From the NCBI RefSeq assembly GCF_040529055.1, contig NZ_CP132342.1:1141001-1205000 (forward strand): 64,000 nt of DNA, in the 5' to 3' direction. The position numbers were made by a program, and so were the translations under genes. Of the stretch, positions 1 through 8,694 are shown piece by piece; the first letter of the stretch is position 1; each line of letters starts with the position of its first letter. Under the pieces are notes generated by a model, which was given only the letters and a program-made list of their open reading frames with translations, did not search any database and had not been told where the DNA came from. This stretch comes from Xanthomonas sontii. Lineage in GTDB: Bacteria > Pseudomonadota > Gammaproteobacteria > Xanthomonadales > Xanthomonadaceae.

Positions 1-1138
1 CGATGGTCACGATGCGGTCGGTGTCGGGAATGAAGTTGGACAGGATGTTGAGCAGAGTGGTCTTGCCGGATCCGGTGCCGCCGGTGACGACGATATTGCG
101 CCGTTCGCGCACGGCCATGGTCAGGAATTCCAGCATCGGCGCATTGAGCGAGCCGAAGTCGATCAGATCCTTGCCTTCCAGCTTGCGCTTGGCGAACTTT
201 CGGATGCTGATGCTGGGCCCGCGCAGGGCGATCGGAGGAATGATCGCGTTGACACGGGAGCCGTCCTTCAGGCGCGCGTCGACCATCGGTGAGCTCTCGT
301 CGATACGCCGACCGAGCGGCGTGACGATGCGTTCGATCGCGGACAGCACGGCACGATCGCTGGTGAAGCAGACTGCGGACTGCTCGATGCGGCCGGCGCG
401 CTCGATAAAGATCTGATCGTAGGCGTTGACCATGATTTCGGTCACCGTATTGTCTTCGATCAGGTCCTCCAGCGGCCCGAGCCCGATCGCTTCGTCCAGC
501 ACTTCCTTGGCCAGGCGGCGGCGGTTGATGGTCTTGGGAAGATCGGCGAACTCACGCTCCAGTACGTCGTCGATCAGACTGATGGTGGTGGCGCGCAAGG
601 TGTCGTCGCCCATGCTGCGTACATCCAGGCGTCGCAGATCCATCTGCTTGACCAGCGCGGCATGCACCTTCGCGCGGTAGACCGCGATGTCCGGTGGCAG
701 ATCCTGTGGTCGCGCCAGCTGCCGCTGCTGCTGCTCAGGCTCGGCGATAGGCTGATTGGCCGCCGCAGCGACGTGCTCACCGATCGGTGCCGCTGGCGCA
801 TTGAAAGCGCTGGCGTCCTGCCTCGGCGTCGGTGCCGACTCGGGTTCGTCGCCCACCACTTGGAGACGATAGTCGCCGATCTGCACCAGGTCGCGGCTGC
901 TCAGCGGGCCACGGCTGCCGGTCACCTTCTCGCCGTTGACCAGGACGGAGGCCCGGCCACCGAGCGTCTCGATGAAGATACCGTTGTCCTCTCGCTTCAG
1001 CGCCGCATGCTGCTGCGCGATGCTCCAGCCTTGCAGGACCACCAGATTGCCGTCGCCGCGGCCGATGCCGCATTCGCGATGCAGACAGCGGACGTGGCGC
1101 CGGTCGCGGTTGGGAGTGTCGATCAAGATGTTGAACAT
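1..1138 (-). CDS. tadA: Tad pilus ATPase TadA/CpaF with N-terminal FHA domain (partial)
   Basis: This is the motor ATPase of the Tad/Flp pilus, a cytoplasmic secretion ATPase that drives pilin assembly. The reading frame is open from ATG at 1138 to the left window edge, about 379 residues. Residues 1-95 form an FHA (phosphothreonine-binding) domain with the pattern GIGR...S..HA. After a low-complexity linker comes the CpaF core, including a Walker A P-loop GGTGSGKTT encoded near positions 58-85. The Walker B region and C-terminus lie outside the window. It starts 25 bp after the secretin reading frame, so it is the next gene of the same operon. The FHA fusion suggests control by a Ser/Thr kinase, which is inference. 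The ATPase call is secure. Confidence 0.93.
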   Translation of the reverse strand, partial: MFNILIDTPNRDRRHVRCLHRECGIGRGDGNLVVLQGWSIAQQHAALKREDNGIFIETLGGRASVLVNGEKVTGSRGPLSSRDLVQIGDYRLQVVGDEPESAPTPRQDASAFNAPAAPIGEHVAAAANQPIAEPEQQQRQLARPQDLPPDIAVYRAKVHAALVKQMDLRRLDVRSMGDDTLRATTISLIDDVLEREFADLPKTINRRRLAKEVLDEAIGLGPLEDLIEDNTVTEIMVNAYDQIFIERAGRIEQSAVCFTSDRAVLSAIERIVTPLGRRIDESSPMVDARLKDGSRVNAIIPPIALRGPSISIRKFAKRKLEGKDLIDFGSLNAPMLEFLTMAVRERRNIVVTGGTGSGKTTLLNILSNFIPDTDRIVTI

Positions 1139-1163
1139 GGCGTCTGTCTACGAGTCGTGGCGA

Positions 1164-2650
1164 TTACTGGACGTAGTCCTTGCTGCGCTTGGGCATCGCC
1201 TCCTTGCCGCGCTCCTGGATGCGACGTCCACGTTCCAGGCCTTCCTGGTTTTCTGCCGAATCGGGGGTGAGGATGCGCGGCGTCACGAACATCACCAGTT
1301 CGGTCCGATTGCCGCGGAAACCATCGGAACGGAACAGCTTGCCCAGGATCGGAATCTCGCCCAGCAGGGGAGTTTCTTGGCGTCCTGTTGCGCGCTGGAA
1401 TCGATCAGGCCGGAAATCACGATGGTCTCGCCCGCCTTGACGTTGAGTTCCGATTCGGTGCGACGCGTGGTGAAGCCGGGCACGCCCTGCACGGTCACGG
1501 TGGGATCGATCCTGCTGACTTCCGCGAGCAGACGGGTGGAAATCTCCTGGTTGCCGTTGACCAGGGGCTCGATGTCTAGCTTGATGCCGTACTCCTTGAA
1601 GTCCACCGTCACTTGACCGAATCCCTGCGGAATCGGAATCGGTACCTCACCGCCGACCAGGAACTTGGCCTGGCCGCCACTGCGCGCACTGAGCTGCGGC
1701 GACGCCAGCAGGAACGCCTTGCCCTTGTTCATCAGCAGGTTGATTGCCGAGCCGATCTGGGTGGCGATGCCGAAGAAGGCCTGGGTACCGGGCACGCGAT
1801 TTGGTAGGTCCACGCCCGCGGCCGGGGTGTCCGGCGGATTGATCCGGTAGTAATCGTTTGTGGTGAAGTCCTTCAGCAGGCCACCCACCGGTCCCTGAAT
1901 CACGTTGTCCCACTGAATGCCAAGCTCTTCGAGGGCATTGCTGTCGAACTCCATGATCTTCACGTCCATCAACACCATCGGACGCATCCCCACCGGGTCG
2001 GCGGAGGTAAAGTCGAGCACGCTCGGGTAGAGCTTCAGCAGCGCCTCGATACGCTTGGCCACGCCAGGGTTGATGTCCTGGCCGGTGATGACCACACGAT
2101 CCGCGACAGCGTGCACGCCCAGGTTGGGCACGTCCGCGAGCAAGGCGCGAATGGTCTCCACCGTGGCGCCGGCGTTGCCGTCCATGACTTCGACCGGCAC
2201 ATCGATCTGGCGCCCGTCCTGCAGCCACAGATGCACGCTGGTCGCGCCGGGCTTCTGCCCGATGATGACCAGTTCACGCTTGCCGATATTGGTCACCTGG
2301 ACCAGTTCGCCGTTGCCGACGGCCACACGCTTCAGTGCCTGCGGCAGGCTGTGCACGGCGGCCTGACCAGCATAGATGCGCGCGCGCTCGGGCAGCGGCG
2401 TGACCTGGGCATTGCCCGCAGCTCGCTGATAGGCAGGGTTGGGGACCGGAGTGGGAAAGCTGCCGCTCATCGGCACCGGCGACTGATTGCCTGTCGGCTG
2501 GGGTTGTGGCTGGGTCCTGGTATCTGGCGCGACCCTGACCGGCACCGGCACCAGTCCCGATTGCTGTTGCGCCTGTACTTCGCCGTTCATGGTCATGGTC
2601 GCTGCGGCGAGCATGGGAAGGAAAGAAACACTCCATGTAGTCCTGCGCAT
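1164..2650 (-). pseudogene. cpaC: Tad pilus secretin CpaC/RcpA, frameshifted near the 3' end
   Basis: This is the outer-membrane secretin through which the Flp pilus is extruded. It has a signal peptide (about residues 1-27), an N-terminal BON-like domain (VADRVVITGQ) and a secretin core ending in [19 protein letters not shown]. The frame starting at ATG 2650 stops at 1292 after 452 residues with an aberrant tail. One base is missing from a G run at 1367-1370 (C run on the coding strand). Adding one base restores [24 protein letters not shown] and a stop at 1164, about 494 residues in all. The lost segment holds the conserved secretin C-terminus. It could be a genuine phase-variable or null allele, or a homopolymer sequencing error. 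Confidence 0.88.
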
Positions 2651-2653
2651 GCG

Positions 2654-3433
2654 TCAGCCTTTGCCTCCGATGATGAATTCCACGCCACTGCTACCGCCGG
2701 GCTTGGCGGTGCCGAGCAACTCTTTCTGGGTCATGCCGTTGAGGCCGAATGAGTTTCGGTCCTCGACCTGACGCAGCATCACCCGCATTGCGCCGGCCTT
2801 TGCCGCCACAGTCAGGCGCTCTGCCTGTTGCGGGCTCAGTTCAAGGGTGATGTTGGAGAAGCCTTGCTGGTCTTCCTGCGCAGGCGTGTCCCCGACGCGG
2901 TTGCCGGTGGCGAGCACGTTGATGTTCTCCAGCAGCGGAATGACCCGGGAGCCGGTGTTTTCCTGTTCCACGGTCAGCAGGATGTCGACATGGTCGCCCG
3001 GCGCGATCATGCCGGAGATCGAGTTGGTCTCGTCGACGGGCAGTGTATAGCCGACATTCCCCGGCCTAATCACGCGCGAGAACTGGTCGTACAGCGGCAC
3101 CAGCGCGCTGGCGCCCAACGGAGCGCCCTGGCGGACGGGCGCGCGCAACATGCGCCCGCTGAATTGGTCCACGTTCTCCGGCGTCACCGCATCGGCGGGC
3201 TGCAGGTCCGCCGGCACTTCGCGGACGGCCAGGTCGGATGTGGTGACTACCGTGCCAGGGGCCATATCGGATTTGGGCACGGCCACCGCGACGGTCTGGC
3301 CAACATCTTTGGTGCGCGCTGCCACTGTGCTCTGGACGTAGCGCACCGCAACGAAGGCCGCCAAGGCGCCGAGACCCAGGGCGACCACGATGAAGAGCAG
3401 GTTGCGGTTCGGCTTGAATGCGGGGGCCTTCAT
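2654..3433 (-). CDS. cpaB: Flp pilus assembly protein CpaB/RcpC
   Basis: This periplasmic, membrane-anchored Tad pilus assembly factor works with the CpaC secretin. It has an N-terminal transmembrane segment (LLFIVVALGLGALAAFVAV), then a SAF domain (about residues 45-110) and a CpaB C-terminal domain with IRPGNVGYTLPV and GMIAPGDHVDILLTVE. At about 259 residues it has the family's usual length. ATG at 3433 is chosen because it overlaps the upstream pilin stop as ATGA, a sign of translational coupling. GTG at 3439 is an in-frame alternative. The gene ends 3 bp before the secretin start. Confidence 0.93.
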   Translation of the reverse strand: MKAPAFKPNRNLLFIVVALGLGALAAFVAVRYVQSTVAARTKDVGQTVAVAVPKSDMAPGTVVTTSDLAVREVPADLQPADAVTPENVDQFSGRMLRAPVRQGAPLGASALVPLYDQFSRVIRPGNVGYTLPVDETNSISGMIAPGDHVDILLTVEQENTGSRVIPLLENINVLATGNRVGDTPAQEDQQGFSNITLELSPQQAERLTVAAKAGAMRVMLRQVEDRNSFGLNGMTQKELLGTAKPGGSSGVEFIIGGKG

Positions 3434-3630
3434 AGCCACCCCAACGACAGCGCGTAGGTGAAGCTGGCGTACGCCTTGCGCAGCGAATCGATCAGTTCCA
3501 GGATGATGTTGGGCTGCGCCACGAGCACGATGACCGCCAGCATGGTGACGATGCTGTACTCGATCAGGGCCGCGCCGCGTTGTAGCCGGGCGGAGGGCGG
3601 AAAGGCGGATCTCACGGCGTTCGTCCTCAT
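3430..3630 (-). CDS. Second Flp/Tad-type pilin-like protein
   Basis: This 66-residue protein has the layout of a Flp-family pilin: a short basic leader, then the processing-type motif GAALIEYSIVTMLAVIVL, in which a Glu falls five residues into the mature hydrophobic segment, and a short tail. Such proteins are cut by a prepilin peptidase and inserted in the inner membrane before assembly. It sits mid-operon, upstream of and overlapping cpaB by 4 bp, and not at the operon head like the main pilin at 7569-7841. A minor pilin or pseudopilin role is inferred. ATG at 3630 follows directly on the upstream gene, which it overlaps by 4 bp. Confidence 0.75.
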   Translation of the reverse strand: MRTNAVRSAFPPSARLQRGAALIEYSIVTMLAVIVLVAQPNIILELIDSLRKAYASFTYALSLGWL

Positions 3631-4286
3631 TGCTGGAGCTGATTGACCACGATCGAGGTACCCTTCTCGCGGCGGTTGAAGGTTAGGGTCATCTGCTGCT
3701 TGCCCTTGCTGTAGCTGCTGACGCAACTGTTGGAAATCATCGAGCAAGCGGTAGCCGAGGATTGCGCCGTCCAGCCTTCGGCCGGTAGACGATTGCGATA
3801 GAACGCTTCGCTCTGATACGGCGATAGGGCGGTTTCCATCGCCAGCGTGCGTCCGGGGTTGTCCAGGTACTGGATGTCGTTGATGACCGAAGTGCCGGAT
3901 GGCTTCATGAAGTCGGCGCCCGGCGCAGTACGGGGTTTCTCCTTGAGCAGGCGCACGATGCCGACCTGCGCTTCGCTGCCGGTACCGGCTCCATTGATCT
4001 CGATGGTGATGAAATGCTCGCCCTGAGCGTGGCCGACGATGGTTTTGCTCCCGACGTCGTTGACAGTGATCTGGCCAGGCCATTGCTTTGAATAGAACGC
4101 AATCAACTGCTGCGGTGATTGCTGGCTGGTGTAGCGAGCCGAGCGCATGTGCAGACCGTTGTAGACCATGTGCTTGGACACCCACTCGCTCTTGGCGTCG
4201 TCGGGCTCGGGCACGTCGGGCCATTCCGCGGCGCATGCAACCGCAGACACCAGCAGGACCAGCAATGCCAGAGCCAAACGGAGCAT
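3627..4286 (-). CDS. Secreted protein of the Tad pilus operon, function unknown
   Basis: A protein of about 219 residues with a clear signal peptide (MLRLALALLVLLVSAVACAA), so probably periplasmic or a lipoprotein. No domain was recognised. Two cysteines, in TACSM and NSCVSS near residues 180-190, could form a disulphide. ATG 4286 lies 4 bp after the upstream TadE-like stop. ATG 4307 is an alternative that would overlap that gene. It overlaps the downstream small pilin by 4 bp (ATGA), so it is co-translated with pilus components and is probably an accessory assembly protein. Confidence 0.7.
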   Translation of the reverse strand: MLRLALALLVLLVSAVACAAEWPDVPEPDDAKSEWVSKHMVYNGLHMRSARYTSQQSPQQLIAFYSKQWPGQITVNDVGSKTIVGHAQGEHFITIEINGAGTGSEAQVGIVRLLKEKPRTAPGADFMKPSGTSVINDIQYLDNPGRTLAMETALSPYQSEAFYRNRLPAEGWTAQSSATACSMISNSCVSSYSKGKQQMTLTFNRREKGTSIVVNQLQQ

Positions 4287-4290
4287 GGCG

Positions 4291-5112
4291 TCAGCGCGGG
4301 CGCGCATAGGGTTCCAGCTTGTCCACCGGAACCACATCCGGGGCGATGTAGCCCGGCTCGAATCGACTGATGGTGCCTACGATCGGGATGATCTTGAGCG
4401 CATCGAACATCTTTGCCGAGTCGCTCAGGTAGGAACTTGGCACCAGCGTGCGCACCTGGCCGACGACGGAGCGCTTGGCCGGGTTCTTCGCGGTGCCTGG
4501 TCCGGCTGCATTCCATGGGTCGGCCAGCAAACTGTTGCTGCCTTGCATACGCAGCCCGAGTTGGTCGAACGGTTCCAGGAACGACGCTGACCCGCCGTTG
4601 GCAAGCTTGAGGTCCTGCACGCTGACGCTCAGGTTGGACGTCACCAAGCCTTTGTCATTGGGTGGGAAGTTGCCGGGAATCTTGCTGATCAGATTGCCGA
4701 GGCGATCCAGGATGCCGGAGGACCGTTCGTTCTTGTAAGCGTTGACGCGGATATCGCCGCGTTCCAGCAGCGGTTGGTTCGAGAAGGTATTCAGCAGGGG
4801 ATTGTCCACGCGGTCGCGCGCACTGCCGGTGCTGGCGCGGCTGATGATCGGCGCATCTGCCTTGCCGAAATGCCGGTCAACAGTCAGGTCGCGCATGCGC
4901 GTGGCGGACGGCAGGGTGTAGTCCTTCGCCACGGTCGCCTCCCAGGCGGCGGCACGCGCTGCCTGCTGGGTAGCCTGACGCAAATGAATGTACTTCCCCA
5001 TGATGGGGATCAACAGGAACAGCGGGACCAGGACGGCGCACAGCACCGCCGCCTCGGTAAGGCTCTGGCCGTCCTGGCGTCCGCGCAGTTGCGGTTGTCG
5101 ACGCTGGCGCAT
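4291..5112 (-). CDS. TadE-like pseudopilin/membrane protein
   Basis: A 273-residue protein whose N-terminus resembles TadE/TadF pseudopilins: a basic leader, then GQSLTEAAVLCAVLVPLFLL as a single membrane helix with the class-typical Glu, followed by QATQQAARAAAWE. The rest is a large extracytoplasmic domain with no recognised fold. It lies between the lipoprotein-like gene (5126-5920) and a secreted protein in the Tad operon. In the family, such proteins are processed by the prepilin peptidase and support pilus formation. The family call rests on the N-terminus only. Confidence 0.75.
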   Translation of the reverse strand: MRQRRQPQLRGRQDGQSLTEAAVLCAVLVPLFLLIPIMGKYIHLRQATQQAARAAAWEATVAKDYTLPSATRMRDLTVDRHFGKADAPIISRASTGSARDRVDNPLLNTFSNQPLLERGDIRVNAYKNERSSGILDRLGNLISKIPGNFPPNDKGLVTSNLSVSVQDLKLANGGSASFLEPFDQLGLRMQGSNSLLADPWNAAGPGTAKNPAKRSVVGQVRTLVPSSYLSDSAKMFDALKIIPIVGTISRFEPGYIAPDVVPVDKLEPYARPR

Positions 5113-5125
5113 GCTTGCGGTCCTC

Positions 5126-5920
5126 CTAGTTGATCTTCGCCGGTGCGCGCGGTGCTTCCAGCGCGGCGGAGTCGAACGCCTTGCCGACGCTGATCACCTG
5201 GGTGGTGACCTTGTAGTCCGCATCGGCGCCGGGTGTCTGTTCCAGGACAATGAAGCCACGGTTGGGGCGATGGTCGTTGGCCGGCTCGGAGGTGAATCCC
5301 CATTTTGTTCCGGCCGACCAGACACATTGACGCAGCCCGTTCGGCTTGACCCACTCGTTGCAGGGCTGACCGGCGACACTGCGTTGGGCTGGGCCCCGGA
5401 AATCGGAAAGCGCGGCAGGCGCACTCTTTTCCACCGGCGTGCGGGTCAGCGCGTCCTGCGGCGCCGCTTCGTCGGTTTTTTCGCCCGTTGCCAGATCTAC
5501 CTGCTGGTAGCGGCTGGCAGTGGTGGTTTCCTGTGTGCCAGTGCTCTCAAGCCGGAACAGACAGGTGCCGCCAGCGCCATCGTTGGCGACGTTCCAACTG
5601 GTCTCGCGGACGACCTCGGTCTCGCGATCGAACCAGAGTTCGTAGCGGGTCGTGCCGAGCAAGGCGACATCCTTGTCTGACAAGGCACGGCTCTGCAGTC
5701 CGCCCGCCTGGCAGTCGCGCAGCGTCGCCAGGTAGTTCTCTCGCGCTTCGTTGACGCCGTTGCGGGTCATTTCCACGGTTTGGCGAACGTGGATCGGTGG
5801 CATGGAGCTGCGCGTGTCCTCGGCACCGCCCGCATCCACGGCGGTGGCGCTACAACTGCACAGTGACAGAAACAGGGCCGCACACAGACCGTCCCGGCTA
5901 CGGAGGAGTACAGGCCTCAT
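5126..5920 (-). CDS. Putative lipoprotein of the Tad pilus operon
   Basis: About 264 residues. The start at ATG 5920 is chosen because it overlaps the upstream TadG stop as ATGA. The N-terminus (residues 12-24, LCAALFLSLCSCS) looks like a lipoprotein signal with a plausible lipobox around LSLC/LCSC. The body is hydrophilic with scattered cysteines (RDCQ, GGTCLF, QPCNEW, RQCVW) and no domain that I recognise. Tight coupling to TadG and to the TadE-like gene 13 bp downstream points to a role in pilus biogenesis. No function is assigned. Confidence 0.65.
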   Translation of the reverse strand: MRPVLLRSRDGLCAALFLSLCSCSATAVDAGGAEDTRSSMPPIHVRQTVEMTRNGVNEARENYLATLRDCQAGGLQSRALSDKDVALLGTTRYELWFDRETEVVRETSWNVANDGAGGTCLFRLESTGTQETTTASRYQQVDLATGEKTDEAAPQDALTRTPVEKSAPAALSDFRGPAQRSVAGQPCNEWVKPNGLRQCVWSAGTKWGFTSEPANDHRPNRGFIVLEQTPGADADYKVTTQVISVGKAFDSAALEAPRAPAKIN

Positions 5921-7497
5921 AGTCCACCGGCTCCTGCGACCACGGCTTTGATCGCTGTCGGCGTATCGACCAGGCGTGCTTGCCAATACGGACTGAATAA
6001 GTTGCCCGATTCGACCTTGTTGTCGCCACGGCGGAACAGCGCGTAGTTGGGTGGCCGATTGAAATAGACCTGCGCCGAGGACAGCGCACCCAACTCACCC
6101 TTCTGCGCCTTGCTCTGCATGGCCATGCGTGATCCGGCCGCATTGCCGATGCCGACGGTTTCGCTGGTGCGCGCATTGCGCATGTCGGTCACGGCATAGA
6201 CGGTGAAAACCGGGCCGGCGTTTTCGTCGAAGATCTGATTGCCATTGCTGGAATACGGACGCATGGCCATGTTCTTCTTTACATCGTGGTAGTCGCGTAG
6301 GCCGTTGTAGCTGGTGAAGAACGCATTCTTGTGTTGTCCGCTGGCAGCTCTGACGTTTGCGTCGCGTTCGACCAGGCGGGCGACAAAGCCATTCCTGCGC
6401 AGGCTGTCGCCATAGGGGCGGTAGCGGCGCTTGTCCCAGTCGGAATACCAACCCTGCCCATTGCCGAAGCCATTGAGAAAACGCTGGTTACGGTAGCGGT
6501 CGACTGCTTGAGCGCCGCCCCAGCCCAATGGCAGATCGATGTCGGGCAGAGGCCAGGGAAGGTTGATGTCCAGCGACATGGTGTCCAGTGCCGCCCAGCG
6601 GTTGTAGTCGACCATGTCGGTGCCGCCGGTGCTCTCGAAGTTGATCAGCCCAAGGCCGACCCGATCGCCGCGGTCCTTGCTGAAGCCATCGCGCGATTGC
6701 ATCACGACATTGCGGAAGCGATCGGCACCACTGCGTTGCGCGGCGCTGCCGGTACCGGCAGAACGCGGAATCCTGTTGAAGTCCAGAAACTTGCTTTCGG
6801 CGGTGAGCAGCTGTTCACCCAGTACGCCTGTTCCCACTGCACCCAATCTGGCACTGGGTGAGTTTCGCTGGACCACATCTCTTGCGATCAACATGCCATC
6901 GACACTCGATACGCCTTCGATCACCGAGGTTGCAGCCGTGGCGAAGATGCCATTGAGTTCGTCGAGTGTGGTAACAATGACCTGTGCGGCTGGTTGAAAT
7001 GCTTTTCGAACGCCTTTCAATATGTTTTCCGCCGCTTTGAAAGCGGTGCCGATCGCTCTGAAGATAGGGCCGACATAAGGAATCGCTGACAACACATCCA
7101 TCGTGATGCGCATTGTGATGGTGGTCATCTGCAGCTGGTTCATCCATGAGTACAGACTGATCGTCTGCGCGATCGCGACTTCATTGGCGACCCGCGCGCG
7201 ATTCATATAGGCAGCGAAGTTGAGTGCACGCGCCTGCTGCACCGCGACGCTGTACGCAGCGGCGTCCGCGGCGTTGGTGAGTTCCACTTTCTTGTTGACG
7301 GACTGGCCGCTGTCGAACAGCACGATGGCGCCGACGCACAGTACGAGGATCAGAACCAGCCCCAGTACCATGGCTTGGCCTGCCATGCTGCGCTTCCCGT
7401 CCAGGCGGGGCGGCACACGTGACTTGGCAATCGCGATCGCGGCTCGCATCTGCAATTCCTTTGCCGAATGCACTTCCTGCAGCGGCGTCACCGGCAT
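5917..7497 (-). CDS. TadG-like Flp pilus assembly protein
   Basis: A 526-residue protein with the TadE/TadG N-terminal pattern: GQAMVLGLVLILVLCVGAIV as one membrane helix, then NAADAAAYSVAVQQARALNF, which is typical of the putative Flp pilus-assembly TadE/G-like domain. The long remainder is presumably periplasmic. It lies 71 bp downstream of the main Flp pilin, with a stable hairpin between them, and its stop overlaps the next start. In the Tad system TadG helps assemble or anchor the pilus. ATG at 7497 is used; a shorter start at 7446 (MRAAIA) is possible. Confidence 0.82.
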   Translation of the reverse strand: MPVTPLQEVHSAKELQMRAAIAIAKSRVPPRLDGKRSMAGQAMVLGLVLILVLCVGAIVLFDSGQSVNKKVELTNAADAAAYSVAVQQARALNFAAYMNRARVANEVAIAQTISLYSWMNQLQMTTITMRITMDVLSAIPYVGPIFRAIGTAFKAAENILKGVRKAFQPAAQVIVTTLDELNGIFATAATSVIEGVSSVDGMLIARDVVQRNSPSARLGAVGTGVLGEQLLTAESKFLDFNRIPRSAGTGSAAQRSGADRFRNVVMQSRDGFSKDRGDRVGLGLINFESTGGTDMVDYNRWAALDTMSLDINLPWPLPDIDLPLGWGGAQAVDRYRNQRFLNGFGNGQGWYSDWDKRRYRPYGDSLRRNGFVARLVERDANVRAASGQHKNAFFTSYNGLRDYHDVKKNMAMRPYSSNGNQIFDENAGPVFTVYAVTDMRNARTSETVGIGNAAGSRMAMQSKAQKGELGALSSAQVYFNRPPNYALFRRGDNKVESGNLFSPYWQARLVDTPTAIKAVVAGAGGL

Positions 7498-7517
7498 GTC
7501 GGAAAATGGGAGAAGGG

Positions 7518-7540
7518 CCTGGGCAGCATGACTGCCCAGG
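7518..7540. terminator. Hairpin between main Flp pilin and tadG
   Basis: The perfect inverted repeat CCTGGGCAG / CTGCCCAGG (9-bp arms, 5-nt loop) lies between the pilin stop at 7569 and the tadG start at 7497. On the transcribed strand it is followed only by a mixed pyrimidine stretch, not a clean U run, so it is more likely a partial terminator or RNA-stabilising hairpin. Such an element would explain strong pilin and weaker downstream expression. That role is inferred. Confidence 0.6.
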
Positions 7541-7568
7541 TACCTGGGACATCAGGGCAACAAGCGCA

Positions 7569-7841
7569 TTACTTGTTGTTGTACGCGTCCATGCCCTTGG
7601 TCTTTTCGGCTTCCTTCTGCGCTTCCTTGGCCTGGTTCTTGGCGTAGTTGATGGATTGCGTGGCGGTTTGGCCCGCCAGTTCCTTCGAGATGCCGGCGAC
7701 CTGGCTGCGGACAGTGCCGCCGAAGAAGGTGACGGCGGAGATCGCAGCAATCGCGATCAGGGCGGTGATGATGATGTATTCGGTCATGCCTTGGCCCAGC
7801 TGCTTGCGGCCAAACTTGATGTGGCGACGATGGTTCTTCAT
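7569..7841 (-). CDS. flp: Major Flp-family pilin
   Basis: A 90-residue Flp/PilA-type pilin, the structural subunit of the Tad pilus. It has a basic leader of about 17 residues, then GQGMTEYIIITALIAIAAIS, the prepilin motif with Glu at mature position 5 and the Tyr typical of Flp pilins, and one hydrophobic helix. The tail is Lys/Ala/Gln-rich and ends MDAYNNK. A strong ribosome-binding site (AAGGAGAGGA) precedes ATG 7841. It is the first gene of the leftward operon, behind an AT-rich upstream region. Confidence 0.9.
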   Translation of the reverse strand: MKNHRRHIKFGRKQLGQGMTEYIIITALIAIAAISAVTFFGGTVRSQVAGISKELAGQTATQSINYAKNQAKEAQKEAEKTKGMDAYNNK

Positions 7842-8390
7842 CTGAATCCTCTCCTTGGTTCTTTTCGCCCAATCACCGGCAGCACACCTACGTCCCGCGC
7901 GGCAACGTGTGGCGAGTGGATTATTTAAGTGAAGTCATTCACAGAGATGAAGCTGATCTCTGGCCCGCAGATGCATCGAACGAGAATGGATGCGGACGGC
8001 GCCAATGGAACGTCAAGATATTGCCGTTACAAGAAAGGTTGCGTTAATAAATTGACGCGCAATGGAGTTTGCATCACATATCTTGTCAAATATCAGGCAT
8101 GGGGCTGGCGATACGTAGGTCCGGATATGAAGTGCGGCAAAGTGCTGTTTGTCGGCCGGCTGGAAAATTTTTGTGGTTGAAGTCGAATTTTTCTCCGCTG
8201 CCGTGTTTTTGCCTGGGAATGGGCCGCGTACGGAGCGCAGCCTCATTGTCGCAGGCGTCGATTCGGGCAAATGGCACCCCCTGCATCGTGGCAGCGCGGT
8301 GTGCTGCCACAGTCGACCTGCGCGTATCGTCTTAGTGCAGCACGGCGCGTCGAGCGCAGCGAAAAAGCGGGCACGTGTACGCCAGCACGT
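7842..8390. promoter_or_regulatory. AT-rich intergenic region upstream of the Tad pilus operon
   Basis: About 550 bp without a convincing gene. Bases 7920-8210 are visibly poorer in G+C than the rest of the window and contain the inverted repeat CAGAGAT/ATCTCTG (7942-7962). The only open frames are short, lack ribosome-binding sites and have unusual composition. The region probably carries the promoter and regulator sites of the leftward pilin operon. No canonical sigma-54 (-24/-12) or sigma-70 promoter could be assigned with confidence. Confidence 0.45.
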
Positions 8391-8649
8391 TCAGAGATTG
8401 ACCAGTTCTACCCGCCGGTTACGCGCCTTGCTTTCCTTGATGGTATTCGGCGCGATTGGCTGTTCCTGGCCGAATCCGACTGCGCGCAGGCGATCGGCGG
8501 CAACGGCTGGTGCGGATGAGGTGGGCGTTGTGGCGTTCGCCGGCGGAGCGGGAGCGTCGGTTGCCTGCTGCGGCTCAGACCGTTTGCAGCTGGCAGCGGC
8601 GGTGATCAGGAGCAGGCAAACGCTGAGCGCGGCGCGGCGTGGGGGTCAT
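8391..8649 (-). pseudogene. Small OmpA C-terminal-tail lipoprotein, frame disrupted
   Basis: The minus strand encodes a lipoprotein-type leader (ALSVCLLLITAAASC), a Pro/Ala/Thr linker, and then ADRLRAVGFGQEQPIAPNT...NRRVELVNL, which matches the last 35 or so residues of OmpA-family peptidoglycan-binding domains. The frame has no start codon. ATG at 8649 lies one base out of frame, and removing one base from the G run at 8641-8645 (C run on the coding strand) joins it to give about 85 residues. Most of a normal OmpA domain is absent. It is either a degraded remnant or a short lipoprotein with a homopolymer error. Confidence 0.55.
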
Positions 8650-8694
8650 CGCGGCCATCGGAAATCTTGAGTGCGGAGGGGGAAGCGCTTAGGT

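Noticed and set aside
7929-8180. A possible 83-residue gene in the AT-rich region.
   Set aside because: No ribosome-binding site, no recognisable domain, and composition unlike neighbouring genes.
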